Below are positions 8,605 through 15,536 of a DNA stretch of 64,000 nucleotides, in pieces (the first letter of the stretch is position 1; the number at the start of each line of letters is the position of its first letter). Source of the DNA: Actinomycetota bacterium. GTDB lineage: Bacteria; Actinomycetota; Thermoleophilia; Miltoncostaeales; Miltoncostaeaceae. The notes below the pieces were generated by a model, which searched no databases, was not told where the DNA came from, and saw only the letters and a program-made list of their open reading frames with translations. Made by a program: the position numbers and the translations under genes. The stretch covers positions 60,547-124,546 of the forward strand of contig JACJWX010000007.1 of assembly GCA_020636905.1 (NCBI GenBank), read 5' to 3'.

Positions 8605-9390
8605 CTACTTGCCTGAGCGCCGGATCGAGCTGGTGAGCGTTCCGAACAGAATCGAGATGTCGCCGCCGATGGAACGGTTGCGGATGTAGTCCACGTCGAG
8701 CCGCAGTCGCTCGTCGAACGAGGTCTCGTTCTCGGAGCGCTTCACCTGCCAAAGGCCGGTGATTCCCGGGGTGGCCTCCAGGCGCTCGGTGTGCCAGACC
8801 GAGTAGGTCGTGGCGGCGAACGACGTCGGCCGCGGCCCCACCAGGCTCATCTCGCCCCGGAGCACGTTCAGGAGCTGCGGGATCTCATCAAGGTACGTGG
8901 CGCGCATGAACCTGCCCACGCGGGTGATGCGAGGGTCGTTCTCGAGCTTGAAGTCGGGCCAGGCGACCGTGCTGAGGTGGCGGAGTTCCGCCTTCATCTC
9001 CTCGGCCCGCGGGTGCATGCTCCGGAACTTGAACATCTTGAAGCGACGTCCGCCGCGTCCGGTCCGCTCCTGCTTGAAGAGGATCGGGCCGCCGTCTCCG
9101 AGCTTGATGATCGTCGCGAGCACGGCCGAGACCGGCAGCGTCACCACCAGCAGCGACGACGCCACGATCACGTCGAACGCCCGCTTGCTGCCGCTGTAGG
9201 CGCGGGACGGACGCGACGCGGCCGTCGACGACGCGGCGATCCGCGCGCGGCCGCTGAGCACGTGGGCGAGCAGCGCCCGGTCGAGATCCAGTCCACCGAC
9301 GTGGTCCATCGGCGGCTCCGGCGCAGCCTCGAGGTGCCGCACGGGCGCCTCCCACTGCTGGAGTTCGGTGATGGCCGGATTGGTGGTCAT
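8605..9390 (-). CDS. Polyprenyl-phosphate sugar-1-phosphate transferase (bacterial sugar transferase family)
   Basis: Membrane enzyme that starts assembly of a repeat unit by moving a sugar-1-phosphate from a nucleotide sugar to undecaprenyl phosphate. The 261 residues have a variable N-terminal part (1-65) and one membrane segment (FDVIVASSLLVVTLPVSAVLAT, about 72-95). The family core follows: FKQERTGRGG, FKMFKFRSMH, YLDEIPQLLNVLRGEMSLVGPRP and GLWQVKRSE. Its ATG overlaps the stop of the epimerase gene (ATGA). It is the best evidence that this region makes a lipid-linked surface glycan. Confidence 0.93.
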   Translation of the reverse strand: MTTNPAITELQQWEAPVRHLEAAPEPPMDHVGGLDLDRALLAHVLSGRARIAASSTAASRPSRAYSGSKRAFDVIVASSLLVVTLPVSAVLATIIKLGDGGPILFKQERTGRGGRRFKMFKFRSMHPRAEEMKAELRHLSTVAWPDFKLENDPRITRVGRFMRATYLDEIPQLLNVLRGEMSLVGPRPTSFAATTYSVWHTERLEATPGITGLWQVKRSENETSFDERLRLDVDYIRNRSIGGDISILFGTLTSSIRRSGK

Positions 9391-10346
9391 ACGCTGGATA
9401 CCTCAGCGTCGCGGATGAGTACGTCTTCGAGCCAATCGGCAGCGGCGGTCAGACCTTCAGTCAAACCGACCTTCGGTTCGTAACCGAACGCGTCCCGAGC
9501 CCGCTGCACGCACGACGAAGTGCTGGGCGGATCTCCGGTCAGGGCCGGCTGGCGGTCGATGTTGACCTGGCGGCCCAGGACGTCGGAGATCGTGTCGAAC
9601 AGTTCGTTCAGTGACACGGGGTTGGTGCCGCCGATGTTGAACGGTCCTTCCATGTCGCCCTCGGCGATGGCCGCCGTGGCGGCGACGATGTCCGACACGA
9701 AGGTGAAGTCCCGTCGCTGCTCGCCGGTGCCGAACAGCGGCACGGACGCCCCGGTCATGGCCGAGGTGAGGAACCGGCGGATGGCCATGTCCGGACGCTG
9801 GCGCGGGCCGTAAACGGTGAAGTACCGCAACGCGGCGGTCGACAGCCCGTAGTGGCTGTAGGCATGGAGCAGGCTCTCGCCCGCGAGTTTGGTGACGCCG
9901 TACGGCGAGATGGGCTTCGGCCGCACGTCCTCGGGCGTCGGCATCGTCTCCGCTGAACCGTAGATCGACGACGAGGACGCGAAGACGAGTCGCGGCACGC
10001 CCGCGACGACGGCGGCCTCGAGCACCCGCTGGGTCGCGACCAGGTTGTGGCCGGTGTAGACCTCGAACTGGTCACCCCAGCTGTGGCGCACGCCCGGCTG
10101 GGCCGCGAGATGCACGATGACGTCCGCGTCCCGGACGATCTCGCTCAGATCGGCGCTGCGGAGGTCGGCTTCGACGAACGAGAAGTCGTCGTGTGAGAGC
10201 GGCCCTTCGAGGTTCGCTTCCTTCGCGTCGCGCCCATAGAAGGGCGTGAAGCCGTCGACGCCGACCAGTTCGTGCCCGGCGGCGAGCATGTACTCACTCA
10301 GGTGTGAGCCGATGAAGCCGGCGGCACCGGTGACGACGACCCGCAT
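9387..10346 (-). CDS. NAD-dependent nucleotide-sugar epimerase/dehydratase
   Basis: Extended short-chain dehydrogenase of 319 residues, probably working on a UDP-hexose or UDP-uronate. It shows the NAD loop VVTGAAGFIGSHL at residues 3-15, ASSSSIYG near 120, the catalytic YGVTKLAGE (YxxxK) near 145, and FTVYGPRQRPDMAI near 175. This arrangement is close to UDP-glucose 4-epimerase and UDP-glucuronate epimerase relatives; the exact substrate is not decidable. I used the ATG at 10346, which overlaps the upstream stop. The long upstream extension of the frame lies inside the neighbouring gene. Confidence 0.9.
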   Translation of the reverse strand: MRVVVTGAAGFIGSHLSEYMLAAGHELVGVDGFTPFYGRDAKEANLEGPLSHDDFSFVEADLRSADLSEIVRDADVIVHLAAQPGVRHSWGDQFEVYTGHNLVATQRVLEAAVVAGVPRLVFASSSSIYGSAETMPTPEDVRPKPISPYGVTKLAGESLLHAYSHYGLSTAALRYFTVYGPRQRPDMAIRRFLTSAMTGASVPLFGTGEQRRDFTFVSDIVAATAAIAEGDMEGPFNIGGTNPVSLNELFDTISDVLGRQVNIDRQPALTGDPPSTSSCVQRARDAFGYEPKVGLTEGLTAAADWLEDVLIRDAEVSSV

Positions 10347-10768
10347 CAGGCGACCTCGCTGGGGGCGGCGGTGCCCTGAAGGCGCGCGGTCGCCAGGGAG
10401 ACGGTTTCCTCGAGCGTGAGCGCGTCGTCCGGGAAGGAGGCCGCGCCGAGCCGGACGTCGGGTGCCAGCGCACCGCGGATGCGCTGCACGGTCCCGGCCA
10501 GGCTGGTGGCGTTCGACTCGGGAAGCACGATGAGCGCCGAGCCCGTCCGAGGGTCGGTGCACAGCAGGTCGCAGAACCGCAGGCGCACGTCGCTCTGGTC
10601 CGGAAGGTCGGCGGGATCGATTGCCACCACCGAGATCGGTCGCTCGTACCGGCGGGCACGAGCGAACTCGTAGGCCAGCAGGTGCGCGGCGTCGTTCAGC
10701 ATCGGGAGTCCGAAGCCGGATCCCTGCGCTTCAGCCTGCCGCCTGTTCCACTGCTTGAAAGGTCCCAT
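10346..10768 (-). CDS. Degenerate GGDEF-like protein
   Basis: Protein of 140 residues resembling the diguanylate cyclase fold but lacking the catalytic parts. It keeps the start (LPMLNDAAHLLAYEFARARRYERPISVVAID, compare LARARRYGRPLSVLLLD) and end (VRLGAASFPDDALTLEETVSLATARL) of a GGDEF domain. Where GGDEF should stand it has TGSALIVLPES, and the metal and substrate segments are shortened. It cannot be an active cyclase and may bind a nucleotide or protein partner. The ATG at 10768 follows a GGGG stretch 9 nt upstream. It leads an overlapping operon with the epimerase and sugar transferase genes. Confidence 0.7.
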   Translation of the reverse strand: MGPFKQWNRRQAEAQGSGFGLPMLNDAAHLLAYEFARARRYERPISVVAIDPADLPDQSDVRLRFCDLLCTDPRTGSALIVLPESNATSLAGTVQRIRGALAPDVRLGAASFPDDALTLEETVSLATARLQGTAAPSEVA

Positions 10769-11099
10769 CGTGACTGCCCCGTGATGTCGTTCGAAGTCCT
10801 CGGGCGCCGGTCCGTGGCGCCACCGAAAGCAGTCAACCAATTCACTTTCCCGGGGGCATCACCCGAACGTCTAGTCCGTTTGCCGGGCGTGTTTCCGGTG
10901 ACGCAAGAGCCGAATTGCGAGTGTTTATCACCAGTGGTCATGGTGAACCTGGCGCTTCCCCGCTGCAACATCCACTTCCACAGGAGGCGCCGGGTCACCG
11001 GGCGGGTGGGAAGCAGTCCGATGCGTCCGCCTTCCCGGGCTGGCGGTCCGGGGCCCGGATCGGTGTTGGAGAACCGCGATCCGCCCCTAGAATGGCCGC
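10769..11099. other. Intergenic stretch between divergent genes
   Basis: No gene seen. It holds the promoter of the rightward gene at 11100. The leader of the leftward glycan operon contains TTGACT and TAGACG elements on the minus strand, but I could not pair them into a convincing promoter. The part near 10845-10935 is visibly less GC-rich than its surroundings. Confidence 0.5.
11066..11093 (+). promoter_or_regulatory. Promoter of a probable leaderless gene
   Basis: TTGGAG (11066-11071), a 16-nt spacer, then TAGAAT (11088-11093). The GTG start codon of the next gene begins 7 nt after the -10 hexamer, where transcription should begin, so the mRNA is probably leaderless. No ribosome site is present. 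Confidence 0.65.
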
Positions 11100-11513
11100 G
11101 TGTCCGATATCGATCTGAACCAGGCCGTCCTCGACCTCCTCGAACGCTACGGGCGACCGGTCACCGCGCCCGCGGTGACGGTGGCGCTCGGCGGCGTCGC
11201 GGGCGGTGTGCTCGGCGAGCTCCCCGCGCCCGACATCGCGGTGGCGCTCCAGCATCTGCGTAGGGCCGGCCAGGTCGAGCGGCTCCCGGCCTGCCCGACC
11301 TGCGGCACCGTCGGCGAGATCTGGGTGATCGCGGGCGAGGCGCCCGCGATCACGTCCGCGATCATCGGGCCGGACCTGGCCGAGACCGCCGAGACGCTGG
11401 GGCCGCTGATCGCCGAGGGCGAGATCGAGGTCGGCGAGCGGGTCGAGGTGATCGAGGGCGAATGCTGCGTGCGCGCGTCCCGCCCGTGGCGCCCGACGCC
11501 GCCGCCCAGCTGA
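11100..11513 (+). CDS. Small protein with winged-helix-like N-terminus and a CxxC pair
   Basis: Not assigned to a named family. The 137 residues show a helical N-terminal part (DLNQAVLDLLERYGRPVTAPAV to ALQHLRRAGQVERL) that looks like a DNA-binding or dimerising winged helix. A CPTCG pair near residue 64 could bind metal or form a disulfide, and an acidic part follows. The GTG start lacks a ribosome site but sits 7 nt after a good -10 box, fitting leaderless translation. It is a single gene divergent from the glycan operon; a regulatory role is possible but only a guess. Confidence 0.7.
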   Translation: MSDIDLNQAVLDLLERYGRPVTAPAVTVALGGVAGGVLGELPAPDIAVALQHLRRAGQVERLPACPTCGTVGEIWVIAGEAPAITSAIIGPDLAETAETLGPLIAEGEIEVGERVEVIEGECCVRASRPWRPTPPPS

Positions 11514-11732
11514 CGCCCCACCGGTCGACCTTCGTCCGGGCACCGATCGCCTCGCCACTCAACCGACCGATTCCGTAGTTCTGTTGACTCTCGACCTCCG
11601 GCGACCGGACTCCTGTGCGCGTGGGGGGTGCGCCTTCTCCGCATTCCCACCTACCTTGCAGGTGTATTCAAAACGTCGCGCCACCGGCCGGATGCTGGTA
11701 TCGAATTCGCGGCGTCAACGTGGGAGGAAGTT

Positions 11733-12755
11733 GTGGCAGACCAGCTGACCCAGCGGGACGGTCAGAGGATCCTCGTGACCGGCGGGCTGGGCTTCATCGG
11801 CTCGTTCGTGGCCGAGAGCCTGGCCGACCGTGGTGCACACATCACCGTCGTCGATTCCTGCGTGTCGTCGGTCCTCGAGCCGGAGGATCTGAAGATCCCC
11901 GCCGGCCAGGTGGACTTCGAACTCGTCGGTGTCGAGGAGTACATCCTCCGCACGCCGTCGCTGGACGCGTACGACATGGTCGTGCATTGCGCGAGTTACG
12001 TGGGACCCGCCAGCATCCTGAAGTATGCGGGCCAGCTCGGGCCCGCCATCGTCGCCGCCACCTCGGCGCTCATCGAGAAGTGCATCGCGTCGGACATCCC
12101 GCTGGTGAACTTCTCGTCGGCCGAGATCTACGGCCGTTCGGGGATCCTCCGTGAGGACGGGGACATCCGCGTGCCGCCGTACTACAACCCCCGTATCGAA
12201 TACGCCCTCGGCAAGCTCACCGCCGAGTCGATGGTCATCAACAGCAAGCATCGCGGCCTCCGGTCCGCGACCATCCGCCCGTTCAACGTGGCCGGCCCGC
12301 GTCAGTCCCGCTACGGCGGATTCGTGATGCCGACCTTCGTGCAGCAGGCGCTCGTCGGCCGGCCCATGACGGTGTTCCACACCGGCAAGCAGCGCCGCGC
12401 GTTCCTGTCGGTGACCGATCTGTGCCGGTTCATCAACGACCACCTGACGCCCGAGGCGTTCGACAACCCGAAGGTCTACAACTGCGGCAACCCGAACAAC
12501 GCGGTCGAGGTGTGGGAACTCGCCGAGCGGGTGAAGGCCAAGACCGGCTCGGAGTCCGAGATCGTCTTCGCCGACTCCAAGGCCATCTACGGCCCGCAGT
12601 ACGACGAGGCCGAGAGCTTTGAGAAGCTTCCCGAGCTCAAGAACGCGAAGGATCTCGGTTGGGAGCCGCAGGTGACGCTCGAGGAGCTCATCGACGAGAC
12701 CATCAACTACTACTCGCAGCATGCGGACACCCGGGGCGCGAATGCTCGACTCTAA
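11733..12755 (+). CDS. NAD-dependent epimerase/dehydratase (extended SDR)
   Basis: Nucleotide-sugar-modifying enzyme of 340 residues. It has the NAD loop ILVTGGLGFIGSF near residue 12, NFSSAEIYG near 125, the catalytic Tyr and Lys in YALGKLTAES near 155, and TIRPFNVAGPRQSRYGG after that. I chose the GTG at 11733 because a perfect GGGAGGA site precedes it; the upstream extension is not conserved-looking. Its 3' end overlaps the PIG-L deacetylase gene, so the pair probably acts on the same sugar: one oxidises or epimerises it, the other removes an acetyl group. Confidence 0.9.
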   Translation: MADQLTQRDGQRILVTGGLGFIGSFVAESLADRGAHITVVDSCVSSVLEPEDLKIPAGQVDFELVGVEEYILRTPSLDAYDMVVHCASYVGPASILKYAGQLGPAIVAATSALIEKCIASDIPLVNFSSAEIYGRSGILREDGDIRVPPYYNPRIEYALGKLTAESMVINSKHRGLRSATIRPFNVAGPRQSRYGGFVMPTFVQQALVGRPMTVFHTGKQRRAFLSVTDLCRFINDHLTPEAFDNPKVYNCGNPNNAVEVWELAERVKAKTGSESEIVFADSKAIYGPQYDEAESFEKLPELKNAKDLGWEPQVTLEELIDETINYYSQHADTRGANARL

Positions 12756-13440
12756 GGGGATCCGGTCGATCCTGGTCGTCGCGCCGCATGCCGACGACGA
12801 GGTGCTTGGCGCCGGTGGTCTGATGATGCGCGCCGCCCGACAGGGCGCGAAGGTGCACGTCATCCTCATGGCCGTCGACGCACTCAAGCACTGGGGCCTG
12901 GACGAGCCCACCACGCTGACCGGCCGCAACGACGAGATCGATGCGGTCGCCGCCCGGCTGCAGTTCAGCTACGAGGTGTTCTACGAGGGCAAGGACCTCA
13001 TCGAGCAGCTCGACACGGTGAGTCAGCGCGAGATGGTGAACCTGTTCGAAGACGCCTACAACCGGCACGAGCCGGACCTGCTGCTGCTTCCCCACGGGGA
13101 GGACTTCGATCAGGACCACCGTCACACCTACCGTGCGGCGTTCGCGGCCGCGCGGCCCATCCCCCAGAGCACGTCCAAGTTCTTTCCCAAGAACATCTGG
13201 ACGTACGAGATCCCGAAGATCATCTGGTCGGACGCGCCGTTCAAGCCGCACATGTACGTCGACATCACCGACACGATCGATGACAAGATCGACGCGTTGA
13301 AGCTCTACGCAACGCAGCTCCGCGAGGAGCCGCATATTCGTTCGCCCGAGAACGTCCGTGCGCTCGCCTACCTCCGCGGCAGCGAGATCGGCGTCGGGTA
13401 TGCCGAGGCCTTCCACGTTCTGCGGAGCGTCCTCGACTGA
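12742..13440 (+). CDS. PIG-L family N-acetylglucosaminyl-type deacetylase
   Basis: Zinc-dependent deacetylase of the LmbE/PIG-L family, 232 residues. It has the family metal motif APHADDEVLGAGG at residues 12-24 and the second motif HGEDFDQDHRHTY near 120. Relatives remove acetyl groups from GlcNAc-type sugars on lipids, mycothiol precursors or nucleotide sugars. The ATG at 12742 is preferred, with a GGGG stretch upstream. The 14-nt overlap with the epimerase gene and the glycosyltransferase just downstream point to amino-sugar handling in glycan assembly. Confidence 0.92.
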   Translation: MLDSKGIRSILVVAPHADDEVLGAGGLMMRAARQGAKVHVILMAVDALKHWGLDEPTTLTGRNDEIDAVAARLQFSYEVFYEGKDLIEQLDTVSQREMVNLFEDAYNRHEPDLLLLPHGEDFDQDHRHTYRAAFAAARPIPQSTSKFFPKNIWTYEIPKIIWSDAPFKPHMYVDITDTIDDKIDALKLYATQLREEPHIRSPENVRALAYLRGSEIGVGYAEAFHVLRSVLD

Positions 13441-13447
13441 GTGGATC

Positions 13448-13475
13448 GGGTGCGGCCGCCCCGGCGGCCGCACCC
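13448..13475. repeat. Perfect 13-bp inverted repeat between PIG-L and glycosyltransferase genes
   Basis: Arms 13448-13460 and 13463-13475 are exact complements separated by 2 nt. It starts 7 nt after the PIG-L stop, 35 nt before the next start. It could be an internal attenuator, an mRNA-stabilising hairpin or a protein-binding palindrome. Confidence 0.65.
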
Positions 13476-13509
13476 GGCCCACCGAACCGCACCTGGCATG
13501 GAGGCAGCG

Positions 13510-14496
13510 ATGCGGGACAAGCCAATCCTCACCACACTCGACTACCCGCAACGGGACGAGTGGAACGAGCTCGCCGAGGTGGTTCGCGGCTCGCGGATGC
13601 ACGTCATCCGCACCATGCTCAAGAAAGCCACGCCGGATCGGGTGGTGGTGCTCGACGGATCGCCGGGCATCCATGCCGGCAATCCCGACCTGGCCGTCGC
13701 TGCTCTGCTCGGACTGCGGCCGAAGTCGCGTCGCCCCGCGGTGGTGATGGCCGAGGCCAACTGGAAGCCCGGCGCCGGACTCAACGGCTGCGCCCGGCGA
13801 CTCGGCATGCACACCATCGGCCGGGGAATCGACGCATTCTGCGTGGTGTCCCGGCACGAAGAGGCCGTCTTCGCCTCGACGTGGGGGCTGGCCGACCACC
13901 GCATCGCCTACACGCCCTTCTACTGGACGCTCAGCGACGACGAGCTCGCGGCGCCCACCACGCTCGGGCCGCGGGTGTTCGCCGGAGGCAACCCGATGCG
14001 CGACTACGGGACCCTCATCGAGGCCGTGAGGCCGCTCGACGTGCAGGTGACGATCGCCACGTCGCGACCCGACGTGATCAACCGGCGCGACATTCCGGCC
14101 AACGTGCAGGCCGGGCGGATCCCGCACGATCGGTTCATGGTCGAACTCCGGGATGCCGGGGTCGTCGCGGTGCCCCTGCAATCGGACACCGAACGCAGCG
14201 GCGGCGAGCAGACGTACCTCAACGCGATGGCCATGGGCAAGCCGGTCGTGGTGACCGACTGCCCGGGTGTTCGCGATTACGTTCGTGACGGCGAGACCGC
14301 GACGGTCGTTCCACCGAAGGACCCGATCGCGATGCGCGACGCCATCTCGTGGGCGCTCGACCCGGACAATCGGTCCCGTGTCAGCGCCATGGCGGCCGCC
14401 GCGCGAGCCGACGTCCTCTCCAGGTTCGGTCCCCGTCAGTGGGTCGAATCCCTCATCCGGGTGGCATCAGGAGTAGCGACACAACCATTTGCGTAA
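13510..14496 (+). CDS. GT4 family glycosyltransferase
   Basis: Glycosyltransferase of 328 residues with GT-B fold. The C-terminal donor half is clear: VFAGGNPMRDYGTLIEAVRPLD near residue 155, VAVPLQSDTERSGGEQTYLNAMAMGKPVVVTDCPGVRDYVRDGETATVVPPKD near 220-275. The N-terminal half is weakly conserved but contains HTIGRGIDAFCVVSRHE. The ATG at 13510 follows GGAGG. It is the last gene of the epimerase/PIG-L/glycosyltransferase run, so it may transfer the amino sugar those enzymes prepare. Confidence 0.88.
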   Translation: MRDKPILTTLDYPQRDEWNELAEVVRGSRMHVIRTMLKKATPDRVVVLDGSPGIHAGNPDLAVAALLGLRPKSRRPAVVMAEANWKPGAGLNGCARRLGMHTIGRGIDAFCVVSRHEEAVFASTWGLADHRIAYTPFYWTLSDDELAAPTTLGPRVFAGGNPMRDYGTLIEAVRPLDVQVTIATSRPDVINRRDIPANVQAGRIPHDRFMVELRDAGVVAVPLQSDTERSGGEQTYLNAMAMGKPVVVTDCPGVRDYVRDGETATVVPPKDPIAMRDAISWALDPDNRSRVSAMAAAARADVLSRFGPRQWVESLIRVASGVATQPFA

Positions 14497-14565
14497 TTGA
14501 AACGCCGCGCCATGTGAAGGTCGCATTAGTCGTGGCGGTTTTTGCGCCCGGGGCCGGACGCACAC

Positions 14566-14594
14566 TTGACTGACACTTAACCATCGTGTCCAAT
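14566..14594 (+). promoter_or_regulatory. Candidate promoter of a leaderless L,D-transpeptidase gene
   Basis: TTGACT (14566-14571), a 17-nt spacer, TCCAAT (14589-14594), then the GTG start 7 nt later. No ribosome site precedes the GTG, which fits leaderless translation. Confidence 0.5.
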
Positions 14595-14601
14595 TCCGGC
14601 C

Positions 14602-15342
14602 GTGCCCAGGATTCATCGCAGGACCTCAGTCGGAACGGCCGTGAGCGCCCTTCTGCTCGGAGTCGCCGTCGCCCTTCCGACCGTGGCCGCCGCCCAGCCG
14701 ACCCCCGGTGCGCCCACCGACGCCGAGTCGTGGACGGCCACCGTGCTGCTGCCGGTCCCCGGCCGTGCCGCGCCCTCGCCGCGCGCCCGAAGAGTGGCGC
14801 AGATCATGCATTTCACGGCGTTCTCGCGCCGGCAGAACACCCTGATGGTGACCGGCGCGAAGTACGCACCCAATGGTCGCCTCCGCTGGGTGCGAGTCCA
14901 GCTCCCGAAGCGTCCGAACGGGTCGTCGGCGTGGTTGCCCGCGTCGTCGGTGCGCCTGAACCGGCTCACGACGAGCCTCAGGGTGCGCCTCGGCGCCCGT
15001 ACGGTGGAGGTCGTGAAGAACGGCCGGGTCGTCAAGCGCTACAAGGCGGCGGTCGGCACCGGAAGCACGCCCACCCCTCGTGGCCTCTTCGCCGTCCAGG
15101 ACCCCGTTGTCTCGAGTGCGAGCCAGCGCAGCTACCTGGGCCCCTACATCATCACGCTGACCGCCTTCTCCCCGGTACTCAGGACGTTCATGGGGGGCAA
15201 CGGGCTGGTCGCGATCCACGGAACGAGCGCACCGCAGCTGCTCGGCCAGGCCGTCAGCCACGGGTGTGTGCGCGTCGCGAACGACACCGCCACGCGGATC
15301 TGGCGCGTCGCCAAACCGGGGATGCCCGTCCGGATCATGTAG
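14602..15342 (+). CDS. Secreted L,D-transpeptidase (YkuD domain)
   Basis: Exported peptidoglycan cross-linking enzyme of 246 residues. The signal peptide ends near VAAAQP (about residue 33). An SH3-like segment follows (about 45-120, with WVRVQLPKRPNGSSAWLPASSVR), then the YkuD catalytic domain with TPTPRGLFAV, AIHGTSAPQLLG and the active-site SHGCVRVAN near residue 224. The conserved His and Cys are both present. It forms 3-3 or anchoring links in the cell wall. It is monocistronic, between the glycan genes and two secreted repeat proteins, and seems leaderless. Confidence 0.93.
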   Translation: MPRIHRRTSVGTAVSALLLGVAVALPTVAAAQPTPGAPTDAESWTATVLLPVPGRAAPSPRARRVAQIMHFTAFSRRQNTLMVTGAKYAPNGRLRWVRVQLPKRPNGSSAWLPASSVRLNRLTTSLRVRLGARTVEVVKNGRVVKRYKAAVGTGSTPTPRGLFAVQDPVVSSASQRSYLGPYIITLTAFSPVLRTFMGGNGLVAIHGTSAPQLLGQAVSHGCVRVANDTATRIWRVAKPGMPVRIM

Positions 15343-15536
15343 CCCGGGCTCGTCGGCCCTCCAGAGCGCGGGCCACGCGACCCATGGGGCGGACCGACGG
15401 TGCGGAATCGTCGCGCGCCCGGCGACCGCCGCGCGATCCGGGTGAAACGTCCGCTGCGAATAGGGCGTTCGCCGGGAATCCCCCCCGTTCGAACAGCTTC
15501 ATTCCAGACGCACCGCGATAGCATCGCCAGAAGGCG

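Noticed and set aside
12703..14181. A 492-codon minus-strand frame opposite the PIG-L and glycosyltransferase genes
   Set aside because: It is a shadow of real plus-strand genes with clear motifs; its product is His/Arg/Val-biased and has no domain.
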